From positions 1,054,001-1,118,000 of the forward strand of contig NZ_CP024011.1 in assembly GCF_002688565.1 (NCBI RefSeq): a stretch of 64,000 nucleotides of DNA, in the 5' to 3' direction. The notes beneath the pieces were generated by a model that ran no database searches, was not told the DNA's origin, and was given only the letters and a program-made list of their open reading frames with translations. Positions 43,868 to 53,242 of this stretch are shown here, in pieces. Each line of letters begins with the position of its first letter. The stretch's first letter is position 1. The translations under genes were made by a program, and so were the position numbers. This DNA comes from Acinetobacter sp. LoGeW2-3. Lineage in GTDB: Bacteria > Pseudomonadota > Gammaproteobacteria > Pseudomonadales > Moraxellaceae.

Positions 43868-45631
43868 ATGCAACAATGGGCCAGGATTGCAATTCTCGGG
43901 GCTATGTTTGTTGTCGCATATTTGCTCATTTTGGCGTGGCAAAAAGATTATGGAAATGCGCAAACTCAACCTCAGCAGGAAGCTGCGGTTGTATCGCATG
44001 AAGTGTCAGCAGATTTGCCAAATGCTCAGACGGCGACAGCCGCTTCTGATGTGCCACAAGCAAATGTTCCAGCGCAGCAAGCCACGGATGCTACAGCACC
44101 TGTAAGTCAGCAGCTTATTTCAGTACAAACTGACCTTTATCATCTTTGGATTAATCCTAAAGGTGGTGATATTGTTCGTGTTGAATTACTCAATCATGAC
44201 AAAAACAAAGACAGCGATGAACCTTTCGTGATGCTGGAAAGCGATGCGAAACGAACTTATGTCGCGCAGTCTGGTTTAGTTGGTCTAAATGGACCGGACA
44301 GCAGCCGTAGTGGCCGTCCAATGTATGAGCTGGAAAAAACCGCTTATACCTTAAATGATGCCAAAGCAGTCAAGAACAAAGATGGCGAGAACTTAAAAGT
44401 TCTGTCTGTGCCAATGGTATTCAAGACTGCTGATGGTGTCGAAATCATCAAAACCTTTAATTTCACTGAAGGTGAATATCCAGTTGTTGTGAACCATAAG
44501 GTGGTAAACCGCAGTGGACAGGCTTGGCAAGGTCAAATGTTTGGCCAGATCAAGCGTGATAACTCTGAAGACCCGGGTAAATCTGACCAAGGTATCTTTA
44601 CTTTAGGTACATTCCTTGGCGGCGCATGGGGTACACCGGATGAGACTTACAACAAGTTAAAATTTGACAACTTTGTTGAAGAAAAACTCAGCACTGAAGC
44701 CAAAGGTGGTTGGGTTGCGATGGTCCAGCACTATTTTGTAAGTGCTTGGGTACCAGGTAACCTGAAACTGACTCAGGGCAAAGGCGAAACCTATACTGCG
44801 AAGCTTGAGTCACGTAAATCAACTGATGACATGAACATCATTGGCTTTACTTCTCCAACCTTCAATGTACCCGCAGGCACTGTGGCTGAAATCGATGCGA
44901 CCTTCTATTCAGGTCCGAAAGTTCAGTCAGAGCTGAAAGATCTGGCAACTGGTCTGAACCAGACTGTGGATTATGGCTGGTTATGGCCAATCGCTAAACT
45001 GCTGTTTGTTGGTCTGGAATTCTTCCACGGTCTAGTGGGCAACTGGGGCTGGGCAATCATCCTGTTGACCGTTCTGGTGAAACTGATCCTGTGGCCATTG
45101 TCGTCGAAGAGCTACCGCTCTATGGCGAAAATGCGTGTGATTGCGCCAGAAATGCAGCGCATGAAAGAAGAGTTCGGTGAAGACCGTATGCGCTTCTCTC
45201 AAGAGATGATGGCACTTTACAAACGCGAGCAGGTGAATCCACTTGCTGGCTGTTTACCGCTATTACTGCAAATGCCAATCTTCCTGGCATTGTACTGGGT
45301 ACTGATGGAATCTGTGGAACTGCGTCATGCACCATGGATGCTGTGGATTCAAGATTTATCATCAATGGATCCTTGGTTTATCCTGCCATTGTTGATGGGT
45401 GCGACCATGTATATCCAGCAGTCATTGAACCCTCAACCGACTGACCCAATGCAAGCCAAAGTGTTCAAGATTATGCCGGTGATCTTTACAGTATTCTTAC
45501 TGTTCTTCCCTGCTGGTCTAGTGCTGTACTGGATCGTGAACAACCTGATTACCATCTTGCAGCAAACACTGATCAACAAGTCTGTTGCCAAAGACCGTGC
45601 ACAACGTGATGAGGCAAAGCCAGTCAACTAA
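43868..45631 (+). CDS. yidC: Membrane protein insertase YidC
   Basis: 587 residues. One N-terminal membrane helix leads to an Ala/Gln-rich linker and the large periplasmic beta-sandwich domain. Then come five helices of the 60-kDa insertase core (WGWAIILLTVLVKLILWPL, the hydrophilic-groove Arg in SYRSMAKMR, CLPLLLQMPIFLALY). It inserts inner-membrane proteins alone or with Sec. Confidence 0.97.
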   Translation: MQQWARIAILGAMFVVAYLLILAWQKDYGNAQTQPQQEAAVVSHEVSADLPNAQTATAASDVPQANVPAQQATDATAPVSQQLISVQTDLYHLWINPKGGDIVRVELLNHDKNKDSDEPFVMLESDAKRTYVAQSGLVGLNGPDSSRSGRPMYELEKTAYTLNDAKAVKNKDGENLKVLSVPMVFKTADGVEIIKTFNFTEGEYPVVVNHKVVNRSGQAWQGQMFGQIKRDNSEDPGKSDQGIFTLGTFLGGAWGTPDETYNKLKFDNFVEEKLSTEAKGGWVAMVQHYFVSAWVPGNLKLTQGKGETYTAKLESRKSTDDMNIIGFTSPTFNVPAGTVAEIDATFYSGPKVQSELKDLATGLNQTVDYGWLWPIAKLLFVGLEFFHGLVGNWGWAIILLTVLVKLILWPLSSKSYRSMAKMRVIAPEMQRMKEEFGEDRMRFSQEMMALYKREQVNPLAGCLPLLLQMPIFLALYWVLMESVELRHAPWMLWIQDLSSMDPWFILPLLMGATMYIQQSLNPQPTDPMQAKVFKIMPVIFTVFLLFFPAGLVLYWIVNNLITILQQTLINKSVAKDRAQRDEAKPVN

Positions 45632-45651
45632 GTTGTACTGACGGGCTGAAT

Positions 45652-45690
45652 AAATCCGCTTAAGATGGTAATCTTAGGCGGATTTTTTTT
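45652..45690 (+). terminator. Terminator of the rpmH-yidC operon
   Basis: AAATCCGCTTAAGAT pairs with ATCTTAGGCGGATTT (one mismatch) around GGTA, followed by T8. Confidence 0.92.
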
Positions 45691-45723
45691 ACTGTATTTT
45701 TTGTTCTTCTGCAGGTGAATTTT

Positions 45724-47082
45724 ATGCTCAACCCAACCACAACTATTGCTGCGATTGCGACACCACCGGGGCGTGGCGGCGTTGGGGTGATTCGCCTGTC
45801 TGGTCCAAAATCTTATGAAATTGCCCAGGCCCTGACCCAGAAAGAACTGCCGAAAGCCCGTTTTGCTGGTTTCCGTCAGTTTTATGATGCAGCGGGCGAA
45901 GTGATGGATGAAGGTCTAGCAATCTGCTTTCCAAACCCGCATTCCTTTACCGGTGAAGATGTGGTTGAGTTGCAAGGCCATGGTGGTCCAGTGATTCAGA
46001 ATGCCCTGCTGGCACGTCTGCTGGAACTCGGTGCCACCGCAGCCAAAGCCGGTGAATTCTCAATGCGTGCCTTTGAAAATGGCAAGCTGGATCTGGTACA
46101 GGCCGAAGCGATTGCCGACCTGATTGATGCAACTTCTCAAGCTGCTGCACGTTCTGCGGTACGTTCTTTGCAAGGCGCATTCTCTACCAAGGTCAATACA
46201 GTTTTAGAACAGCTGATTCATTTGCGTCTACATGTGGAGGCAGCGATTGACTTCCCTGAAGAAGAAATTGATTTCCTGGCGGATGGCAAGATCTTAAATC
46301 TGCTGGATGGTGTGGCTGCTGCAGTGACCCAAGTTCAGCAATCGGCACGCCAAGGCCAGTTATTGCGTGAAGGTTTGCAGGTGGTGATTGCTGGCAAGCC
46401 GAATGCCGGAAAATCTTCTTTACTGAATGCTTTAGCCGGAATTGAACGCGCCATCGTAACTGATATTGCCGGTACTACGCGTGATGTCCTACACGAAAAA
46501 ATCACTTTAAATGGTTTGCCAATTACCCTGACCGATACCGCTGGTTTGCGTGAAACTGGCGATATCGTGGAAAAAGAAGGCATCCGCCGTGCCATTAAAG
46601 AAATTGAACAGGCTGATCTGTTGTTACTGGTATATGACCTGAGTCAGGGTGATGACCCATTACAATTGGCGCAGGAATACTTTGCTGAGCATCTTGAACC
46701 GAAACGTCTGATGTTGATTGGGAATAAAGCAGATTTGACCGGTGCTGAAGCGACAATTGGCGATTTTCAAGGTTTCCGCCATATTACCGTCTCTGCCAAG
46801 CAGGAAACTGGGGTTCAATCGCTCATAGATGCGATTACAGCGCATGCTGGCTTCCAGCCGGAAGAAGATACCTTCATTGCCCGTACCCGCCATTTAGATG
46901 CAATGAAGCGTACTCAGATGTACTTGGCTGAAGCGCGTGAGCAACTCGTTGTTTATAACGCAGGTGAGTTAGTGGCCGAATCACTTCGCCTTGCGCAAAA
47001 TGCCTTGGGTGAGATTACCGGTGACTTTAGTGCCGATGATCTGCTCGGCAAGATTTTTGGGTCGTTCTGTATCGGAAAGTAA
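45724..47082 (+). CDS. mnmE: tRNA-modifying GTPase MnmE
   Basis: 452 residues from the ATG at 45724, with AGGTGA 6 bp before it; the GTG at 45715 lies within that site. The N-terminal folate-binding domain, helical domain and inserted G domain (GKPNAGKSSLLN, DIAGTTRD, DTAGLR, NKAD) are all present. The C-terminal FCIGK carries the catalytic Cys. With MnmG it makes the cmnm5 modification of wobble uridine. The last 18 bp are the left attachment site of an island, and the reading frame is preserved. Confidence 0.97.
   Translation: MLNPTTTIAAIATPPGRGGVGVIRLSGPKSYEIAQALTQKELPKARFAGFRQFYDAAGEVMDEGLAICFPNPHSFTGEDVVELQGHGGPVIQNALLARLLELGATAAKAGEFSMRAFENGKLDLVQAEAIADLIDATSQAAARSAVRSLQGAFSTKVNTVLEQLIHLRLHVEAAIDFPEEEIDFLADGKILNLLDGVAAAVTQVQQSARQGQLLREGLQVVIAGKPNAGKSSLLNALAGIERAIVTDIAGTTRDVLHEKITLNGLPITLTDTAGLRETGDIVEKEGIRRAIKEIEQADLLLLVYDLSQGDDPLQLAQEYFAEHLEPKRLMLIGNKADLTGAEATIGDFQGFRHITVSAKQETGVQSLIDAITAHAGFQPEEDTFIARTRHLDAMKRTQMYLAEAREQLVVYNAGELVAESLRLAQNALGEITGDFSADDLLGKIFGSFCIGK
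47065..47082 (+). repeat. attL: left 18-bp repeat of the mnmE island
   Basis: TTCTGTATCGGAAAGTAA, the last five codons and stop of mnmE. It matches TTCTGTATTGGGAAGTAA at 56972-56989 in 16 of 18 positions. The mnmE (trmE/thdF) 3' end is the known attB of SGI1-type islands, with TTCTGTATTGG(T/G)AAGTAA repeats as I recall them. Confidence 0.88.
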
Positions 47083-47287
47083 TTTCAAATTTATCCGATA
47101 TTCTAATAAATTCCAGTAAGTTTTAATTTAAATAAAATATCATTAAGTTTTAATAGCTTAATGATTTTTTATTGCTTTATTATTATTCCAATATGTTCTA
47201 TTAAGTCATCTAGTGCTATGATTTTTTTAGTCACTTATTAGTTACGTGGCGAATTTAAACCATTTTTAAGCATGAGTGACTAAAAAT

Positions 47288-48538
47288 ATGCCCAAGATAA
47301 GCGGTTTGTTTTTCTCTACTGATAGAGAGATTCAAAACCTGAAACCACAAGAAAAAAGATATTCAGTTAAAGATAAGCTGAATAACGGTTTATTCATTGA
47401 GGTGAAGGAATCAGGTATTAAGTCTTGGCACTATCGTTATACATTCGATGGTAAACAGGAACGGCTTGTTATTGGTCGTTATCCTGACCTATCTCTAAAA
47501 GATGCAAGATTAATTAGAGATGAATCGGCTGCAATGGTGGCTAAAGGTATTTCACCCAAACAGCAGAAAGATAAAGAAAAAAAAGGAAAAAGTAGCAGCA
47601 TCCTTTTTAAGGACTACGGCGAACGCTATTTAAATGAAGTTATTAAGAAAGATAGAAAAGATCCATATAACATGGTTCTTTATTTAAACAATGATATCTA
47701 CCCATTTATGGGGCATATCACTATTAAAGATATCTCTATAGAAGATGTACGTCGTGTGATTTGGCGTAAAAAGGAACAGGGATATGACGCAGCAGCTAAT
47801 CAAGTTAGAGGCTTGCTAAAACGTATGTTTGATTATGCGGTAACGCTTGGATTGGTCCTTTATAACCCTATTTTGGCAATTCCATCACGCCATGTATTCA
47901 AAAGTAAGCCCAGAGATAGATATTTAAGTACGGATGAAATCCGTAAATTCTATACCACTGTTTTAGACTCACGTATCTATAGAGCGAGAAAGCTAGGTTT
48001 ATTGTTGTCGTTACTTACGCTGCTGAGAAAATCAGAATTATTGAGAGCTGAATGGTCCCATATAGATTTTGATAAGCGGATATGGCTTATTCCAGAAACA
48101 AAGGCAGACAGTAGAACTGGTAACAGTAGAAAAATGATTGTTTATATGTCAGACCAGGTTATTGAGATTCTAAAAGAACTTAAGACTATTGCTAGAGATG
48201 AGCCTTATGTATTTGTTGGAAGAAAACGTGGCACACATGTCAGTCATAACGTGCTGAACACTGCTCAAAAAACAGCAATAAGATTTACTGATGTACCTCA
48301 TTTTACTATTCATGATTTACGTAGAACGGCGAGCACTCACCTGAATGAGCAAGGGTTCAATCGTGATGCAATCGAGAAATGTTTGAATCACTCAACTTCT
48401 GGTGTCCGTGCTGTGTATAACAAAGCTGAGTATGCAAATGAACGTATCCAGATGATGCAAAAGTGGAGTGATTTCGTTTTTTCGGTGATTTATGAGTCAA
48501 ATTTGATATTTTTTAATGGAGGTACAAAGGCAAACTGA
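47288..48538 (+). CDS. int: Tyrosine-type site-specific integrase (P4-like)
   Basis: 416 residues from the ATG at 47288; a GTG at 47276 would add MTKN. An N-terminal arm-binding domain (YSVKDKLNNGLFIEV, RLVIGRYPDLSLKDA) precedes a SAM-like core-binding domain. The catalytic domain has Arg in LLRKSELLRAEW, Lys in ETKAD, HDLRR, His in LNHST and the Tyr nucleophile in AVYNKAEY. It should recombine the island at the mnmE attB. It lies 205 bp inside attL, as expected. Confidence 0.93.
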   Translation: MPKISGLFFSTDREIQNLKPQEKRYSVKDKLNNGLFIEVKESGIKSWHYRYTFDGKQERLVIGRYPDLSLKDARLIRDESAAMVAKGISPKQQKDKEKKGKSSSILFKDYGERYLNEVIKKDRKDPYNMVLYLNNDIYPFMGHITIKDISIEDVRRVIWRKKEQGYDAAANQVRGLLKRMFDYAVTLGLVLYNPILAIPSRHVFKSKPRDRYLSTDEIRKFYTTVLDSRIYRARKLGLLLSLLTLLRKSELLRAEWSHIDFDKRIWLIPETKADSRTGNSRKMIVYMSDQVIEILKELKTIARDEPYVFVGRKRGTHVSHNVLNTAQKTAIRFTDVPHFTIHDLRRTASTHLNEQGFNRDAIEKCLNHSTSGVRAVYNKAEYANERIQMMQKWSDFVFSVIYESNLIFFNGGTKAN

Positions 48539-48601
48539 TTGTTTTTTGCTCATTTAAATAGTGGATAAATTATTAAATTTTCAGCCCATATTTTTGGTAG
48601 G

Positions 48602-48626
48602 CAAATACCTTGATATTCAAAGTATA
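48602..48626. repeat. 25-bp palindrome, copy 1
   Basis: An imperfect inverted repeat with arms AAATACCTTGA and TCAAAGTATAT, 64 bp after int. It is 20/25 identical to the perfect palindrome at 52539-52563 in the same island. A likely binding site for an island-encoded protein. Confidence 0.55.
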
Positions 48627-48830
48627 TTGACCAAATAAGCTTGATTTTTAATCGTTCATTTAATACTCAAAAAGGCATGTTTTTGCTAATTATTTGAACT
48701 GACCTATGGTGTGTATTGTACTGATAAATAAAAGGAATAATTATTTTTTGATTGATTGGCTTTATACATTAGTTTATCTTTCACACGTTCATTGAGTATT
48801 AGGTAAAGCTAATAAGCTCAATAACAAAAA

Positions 48831-48902
48831 GACTGCTTTAGGTATTGGCGTACCTAACAGCAGTCTTTAGGGAAGCGGTAAAGGAATTGGCGTTCCAATA
48901 CC
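48831..48902 (+). ncRNA. Twin-hairpin RNA with TTGGCG loops
   Basis: Hairpin 1 (48831-48865) pairs GACTGCT-TTAGGTA with TACCTAA-AGCAGTC around loop TTGGCG. Hairpin 2 (48877-48902) pairs GGTA-GGAA with TTCC-TACC around the same loop TTGGCG. The stems differ yet both close, and the loops are identical, so the structure is selected. It sits in the leader of the AlpA-replication operon, where P4-like elements encode the CI/C4-type antisense immunity RNA. That assignment is by analogy. The rest of the 620-bp gap (48539-49159) holds no gene. Confidence 0.55.
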
Positions 48903-49159
48903 CTTAAGTTATTCACTGCCCTTTGCGGGGTACAAGTCTAGAGATTAGAAATGTAAGCAGATTAAATAACTAAGTTAATTAAACGACATAAAATATCGTC
49001 AGGTCATATTATCTGAATTATAAATTCTCGTAAAGAAATGCCTGCCCGTTAGTGGATCTTCGAATATCTACTGATGAAATACTTTTGTCTTTTTTTTGAT
49101 GACTTTGTATTCCCCTCTGCTCATTTTTGATCTCTAGGCAATCTTTGAAGATTGTTAAG

Positions 49160-49396
49160 ATGATTTTATCTAAAACTGAACAAATTAAGAATTTACGTTT
49201 AATTCGTCGTAAAGAGGTACAAGCTAAAACTGGCTTTGGTGCTTCTTCTATCTATGCTGAAATGGCTAAAGGGGCGTTCCCGAAACCGATTCAAATATCC
49301 GAACGTCGCGTTGCCTGGATTGAGTCAGAAGTAGATGCATGGATTGCTGCACGCATTGAAAGTCGTGATGCCAACATGTCTATGGCAGGGGTTTAA
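49160..49396 (+). CDS. AlpA-family DNA-binding regulator
   Basis: 78 residues from the ATG at 49160; a TTG at 49127 would add eleven residues. RRKEVQAKTGFGASSIYAEMAKGAFPKP followed by a WIESEVDAWI segment is the AlpA/excisionase-like MerR-type wing-helix pattern. In P4-like elements such proteins activate integrase or control excision. The next frame starts 2 bp after its stop. Confidence 0.85.
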   Translation: MILSKTEQIKNLRLIRRKEVQAKTGFGASSIYAEMAKGAFPKPIQISERRVAWIESEVDAWIAARIESRDANMSMAGV

Positions 49397-49398
49397 TT

Positions 49399-49614
49399 AT
49401 GCAGAATCATCAAACAAAAATATTAAATCATCTTAAGTTAGGACAAACACTTTCTCAGGCTGAAGCAATTGATCTCTATAACTGTTATCGCCTAAGTGCA
49501 GTTATCTATTGTTTACGAAATTTAGGGTATGCCATTGTTAAACATAACGAATGTAATAATTCAGGCGTAGGAACTCATGCTCGTTATGAATTGGTTCAAG
49601 AGATGGTGGCATGA
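49399..49614 (+). CDS. Small helix-turn-helix protein
   Basis: 71 residues. KILNHLKLGQTLSQAEAIDLY and SAVIYCLRNLGY form the winged-helix pattern of small phage HTH proteins that precede replication genes. It starts 2 bp after the AlpA-like stop and shares ATGA with the following 40-residue frame. Confidence 0.65.
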   Translation: MQNHQTKILNHLKLGQTLSQAEAIDLYNCYRLSAVIYCLRNLGYAIVKHNECNNSGVGTHARYELVQEMVA

Positions 49615-49733
49615 AAAAATACTTACTAAATTTTGTAATAATGCCATTTCCATACAATGATGCAATGTTAATTCCCCTAGGTGTTTGTTACCTAGGTGGT
49701 AATGAAATGGGGGATTATGAATACATGTCATAA
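49611..49733 (+). CDS. Possible 40-residue coupled peptide
   Basis: An ATG overlaps the previous stop (ATGA), and the frame reads MKKYLLNFVIMPFPYNDAML and ends in TAA at 49733. It overlaps the start of the helicase-like gene by 17 bp. It is mildly hydrophobic and matches no family I know. It may be a translational coupler rather than a functional peptide. Confidence 0.35.
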   Translation: MKKYLLNFVIMPFPYNDAMLIPLGVCYLGGNEMGDYEYMS

Positions 49734-52167
49734 AAGTCTTCATACGCCCTATCTGGCAATAAATAATCAAAAAAAATATACGCTTATACACCCAGAGGAT
49801 GATGCTTTACTGCATCATCCTCTTATTGAGCGTTTTGGTCATCCTAAACAGCAAATATATATTGACCAAGATAGTGAGCAACAACCAACTATTTGGCCTC
49901 TCTATAATGGGCAATTAGAAGTTGTGCAATATGCTGTCATGCAAGATGGTGAGATAATCGAATTCACATCTGATGGAGAAAACAGGGATAGCAGACTAGC
50001 TAAAGGTTTTGCTATGTATGGTGACTTTCATCATGACAAGCCTGTAATCATTACTTATAGCTTAGAGGCATTCTTTAAAGTTGCGCAGACTAACTATAGT
50101 GTTGTATTAGTCGTACTACCTACCCTGTGTAGTAAACGTTTAATTGAGCTTAAACCACATGATTTTGAACAAATTCGTTTTGTAATTAATCAGCTATTCC
50201 AAGCAAGTTATAAGCAGCTCTATCTACCTATTAGACCTGAGCAAATGCAGCTTGATCCATTTAAAAAGCTGGAGCAGAACACAGCTGTTAGATTGATAAA
50301 TCACTATCATGATGGCTATGAGTGTGATTTATCTCAATATGATGAAACAGAGCAGGTACAAGAATCTATAAGCCATGCTATAGCTTCTCTATCAAAACAG
50401 AATCCACTTCCTAAAGGTCATTTAGCCCAGCCATTCAAGATAGATGACAATTCATTTTTGTACATAATGGAGAGTGGCTTATATCTAGTAAAAGAAAAGA
50501 GGGAGGAGGATGGAGAACTCAAGCAGACGCGCACATTCATTTGTAATTCAGCTATTATCCTTGGTGAAGCACGAAGCTTGAATAATGACAACTGGAAGCG
50601 TGTTATCCAGTTTCATGATAAGGACAATGCTCTGCATCGACTGCTCATCCCTTATGAGCATTTTATGGGAGAAGCACAAGAGGCATTAAAGATTATTGCC
50701 AATCATGGCTTGATGCCACCATGTCAGGCGTACAAAAAGAAAGTATTGATTAACTACATTCAGGATTACCCAATAGAACGGCGTTTCCGCTGTATAGATC
50801 GTGCTGGATGGCATGGGGCCTGTTTTGCTACACCTAACAAGACCTATGGTTATAGTGAAGGCGAAGAATTGCTATTTCATAGTGATAATAAAAGCCCCTA
50901 TACAGTTTCTGGAACTTTTGAGGAATGGCAGCAATTAAGTAAGTTAATTGAAGCTCATGCTTTAGCAGTATTAGTATTTTCATGTGCCTTTTCAGGTCAA
51001 TTGGTTTTACCCTTGGGAGCTGAAAGTGGTGGTTTTCATATCTATGGTTCGTCAACTGATGGCAAAAGTACCATTACCAAAGCGTCATGCAGTGTATGGG
51101 GTGACCCTAAGCAGATCTCTAAGTCATGGCGAACTACTGATAATGCTTTAGAGAATGAAGCTGAATTGAGAAATGACAGCTTTTTGAATCTGGATGAGCT
51201 ACGCCAGGCTGTTCCAAAAGCCGTATCTGATATTGTTTATATGCTCACTGGTGGTCAAGGTAAGGCGCGAAGTACCAAGGCAGGTAAAAACCGCGATGTT
51301 AAGCAATTCAGTCTAATGTATACCTCTACCGGTGAAGTGACGTTAGAGGAACATTTACGACGTGGCAATATTGAGCTTGATGCTGGTTTGCTACTACGTT
51401 TTGCACATCTTCCAAGTGATGCGGGTAAAGGTTACGGCGTATTTGATTGTATTAACTACGGTACAGCGCCACAGGATCTAGGTAATCAGATTAACGACTT
51501 GGCATCAAAGAACTATGGTCATGCCGGTATAAAGTGGCTTGAATATCTAACCGTCAATAAAGATGCAGTAACGCTAAAAGCACAGGCATTCTTGGACAGT
51601 TTTATCGAGCAGCATAATCAGATAAAGAATGGACAGGCTAACCGTGTTTTACGGCGTTTTGGATTAGTAGCGGCTGCTGGTGAAATAGCAACACTGGCAG
51701 GGATTACAGGATGGCAGCAAGGGCGTGCATTTGAGGCAATAGCGCAATGTTTTAATACCTGGCTTGGTAGTCTAGGCAATGGTGAAAATATGGAGGAAAC
51801 AAAGATTCTGGAGCATATTAAAGCCTTTTTTGAAGCCAACGGAACAAGTCGCTTTGAAGACTTAACTGTAATCAGACAAGCAGATGGTGAAGTCACCCGT
51901 CCACGTATTCAAAACCGTGTTGGTTACTATGAGCCTAAAAGCAAAATGTACCTTATATCCCCTATTATGTTCAAAAAGGAAATGTGCATTGGAATGAGCG
52001 AAACATACACTAAGAAAGTTCTAATTCAAAAAGGTTGGCTTAAGACTTTTAATGAAGGTGGAAAGATATTGTCCAGTAAAAAGGTAAGTAGTCTTTTACC
52101 TGATGGCACAAGACCTAGGATGATGCACTTTAGTATTGAAGCTATGCAATCTGACAATGAGTTCTAA
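49717..52167 (+). CDS. DUF927-type replicative helicase/primase-like protein
   Basis: 816 residues from the ATG at 49717, preceded by GGGGA; ATG 49702 is an alternative. The first 250 residues contain a Toprim-like stretch (KPVIITYSLEAFFKVA) lacking clear acidic motifs. The DUF927 domain follows, with IDRAGWHG, Walker A YGSSTDGKST (Gly444 region), LNLDELRQA as Walker B and a later LLLRFAHLPSDAGKG. Such proteins start replication of P4-like satellites and ICEs. The iterons directly downstream support this. Confidence 0.8.
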   Translation: MNTCHKSLHTPYLAINNQKKYTLIHPEDDALLHHPLIERFGHPKQQIYIDQDSEQQPTIWPLYNGQLEVVQYAVMQDGEIIEFTSDGENRDSRLAKGFAMYGDFHHDKPVIITYSLEAFFKVAQTNYSVVLVVLPTLCSKRLIELKPHDFEQIRFVINQLFQASYKQLYLPIRPEQMQLDPFKKLEQNTAVRLINHYHDGYECDLSQYDETEQVQESISHAIASLSKQNPLPKGHLAQPFKIDDNSFLYIMESGLYLVKEKREEDGELKQTRTFICNSAIILGEARSLNNDNWKRVIQFHDKDNALHRLLIPYEHFMGEAQEALKIIANHGLMPPCQAYKKKVLINYIQDYPIERRFRCIDRAGWHGACFATPNKTYGYSEGEELLFHSDNKSPYTVSGTFEEWQQLSKLIEAHALAVLVFSCAFSGQLVLPLGAESGGFHIYGSSTDGKSTITKASCSVWGDPKQISKSWRTTDNALENEAELRNDSFLNLDELRQAVPKAVSDIVYMLTGGQGKARSTKAGKNRDVKQFSLMYTSTGEVTLEEHLRRGNIELDAGLLLRFAHLPSDAGKGYGVFDCINYGTAPQDLGNQINDLASKNYGHAGIKWLEYLTVNKDAVTLKAQAFLDSFIEQHNQIKNGQANRVLRRFGLVAAAGEIATLAGITGWQQGRAFEAIAQCFNTWLGSLGNGENMEETKILEHIKAFFEANGTSRFEDLTVIRQADGEVTRPRIQNRVGYYEPKSKMYLISPIMFKKEMCIGMSETYTKKVLIQKGWLKTFNEGGKILSSKKVSSLLPDGTRPRMMHFSIEAMQSDNEF

Positions 52168-52184
52168 AGTTAAATATTTGAAGA

Positions 52185-52443
52185 TGGACAAGGTGGGCAT
52201 ACTATAGTTTAAATGTAATAAGATACTGTTTAATATGTATTTTATTATGCCCATATTTTAGTAAATACTCTTTTAAATAGGGTGGACATCAAGTGGACAA
52301 GGTGGACATGATTTAAAGTTATGTCCACCTTTTTTGTTTATGCCCATTATGTGAATACTTGATTGAATAACTAGATAGATATCATAAATTATTTAAAATC
52401 ATGTGTGTAAGAACTTATGCCCACCATGTCTCTTATGTCCACT
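52185..52443. other. Iteron cluster: candidate replication origin of the island
   Basis: Eight-base units GGTGGACA or one-base variants occur at 52192, 52281, 52292 and 52301 on the plus strand and at 52322, 52418 and 52436 on the minus strand. Related ATGCCCAT units lie at 52247 and 52340. P4 uses GGTGAACA-type iterons next to its alpha primase-helicase, from memory. The pair 52301-52309 / 52321-52329 also folds as a 9-bp stem followed by six T and may terminate the helicase transcript. Confidence 0.6.
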
Positions 52444-52538
52444 TAAAAAGATAGTTAAGCCAATTGAAAATGAAACGGTATAGAGATTTTCTCTTGTACA
52501 CGCGCGTAATGGGTCAAAATTGAAAATTGAGTATGCTT

Positions 52539-52563
52539 AAATACTTTGAATATCAAAGTATTT
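52539..52563. repeat. 25-bp palindrome, copy 2 (perfect)
   Basis: Arms AAATACTTTGA and TCAAAGTATTT around ATA; the counterpart is at 48602-48626. It is followed at 52570-52600 by a run of overlapping CGTTTC/CGTTCC repeats. The frame on the minus strand across this point looks spurious. Confidence 0.6.
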
Positions 52564-52711
52564 GCTATTTCGTTCCGTTTCGTTTGGCGTTTCGTTTCGT
52601 GTATTTGCAGTAAAATAATAAGATCCTTTGTTAGAAAAAGCATTTTAAGAATTTTTCTTATTTAGTTAGATATTTACGTAAATATATAAAAATAGGCATT
52701 AGGAATAGAAA

Positions 52712-52846
52712 ATGAGGCAAAGCGATAGTGATGAGCTTTTTAGAGGGTGGCTTACAATCCATGAAACTAAACAATTCTCAGCAGTGGCTGTATTAGTATA
52801 TTTAGAGTGGCAACTTTTAATAATTAGAAAGATAAGCCTACAGTGA
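52712..52846 (+). CDS. Possible 44-residue protein in the gap 3' of the iterons
   Basis: ATG with AGGA ten bases before it; MRQSDSDELFRGWLTIHETK, then a hydrophobic half ending in TGA. No family is recognised. The 1.07-kb gap 52168-53242 otherwise holds only the iterons and palindrome; from 52850 to 53242 I see AT-rich DNA without signals. Confidence 0.25.
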   Translation: MRQSDSDELFRGWLTIHETKQFSAVAVLVYLEWQLLIIRKISLQ

Positions 52847-53242
52847 GAGTAAATAATTTATAAGTCTACGCTAACAATCGACTAGCTAAGATTACAATTA
52901 AGTATTTTAGGAAAGTACAAAATCTAACTCAAATTTAGTGTAAAAATTATATTCTTACTGATATTAATGTAATGAATCTGGTTACTAATATATTAGTTCT
53001 AATTACTACAATTAGTATCTTAAGACTTTGAGTAGAGATAGGTTTTGCTTTAGAGTGTTTTAATAAATTAGTGCAAATTTGTAAAAAATAAATCATCAAT
53101 TATGAAGAATAATTAGTTACTATCGAACATTAGGAATAAGGTGAAATATTGTTTGTAGTAAATTAATGAGTGGTTTTAGCACCTTTGATTTCAAGGTAAA
53201 TTCTTATCCATAATTATAGTTTTTGTGTTGGGAGTATTATAA

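Noticed and set aside
52455..52643. 62-residue minus-strand frame in the island
   Set aside because: It spans the perfect palindrome and short repeats and has low-complexity composition.
48539..53242. CRISPR array or phage structural genes in the island
   Set aside because: No regularly spaced repeats and no capsid, tail or packaging-like proteins were seen.
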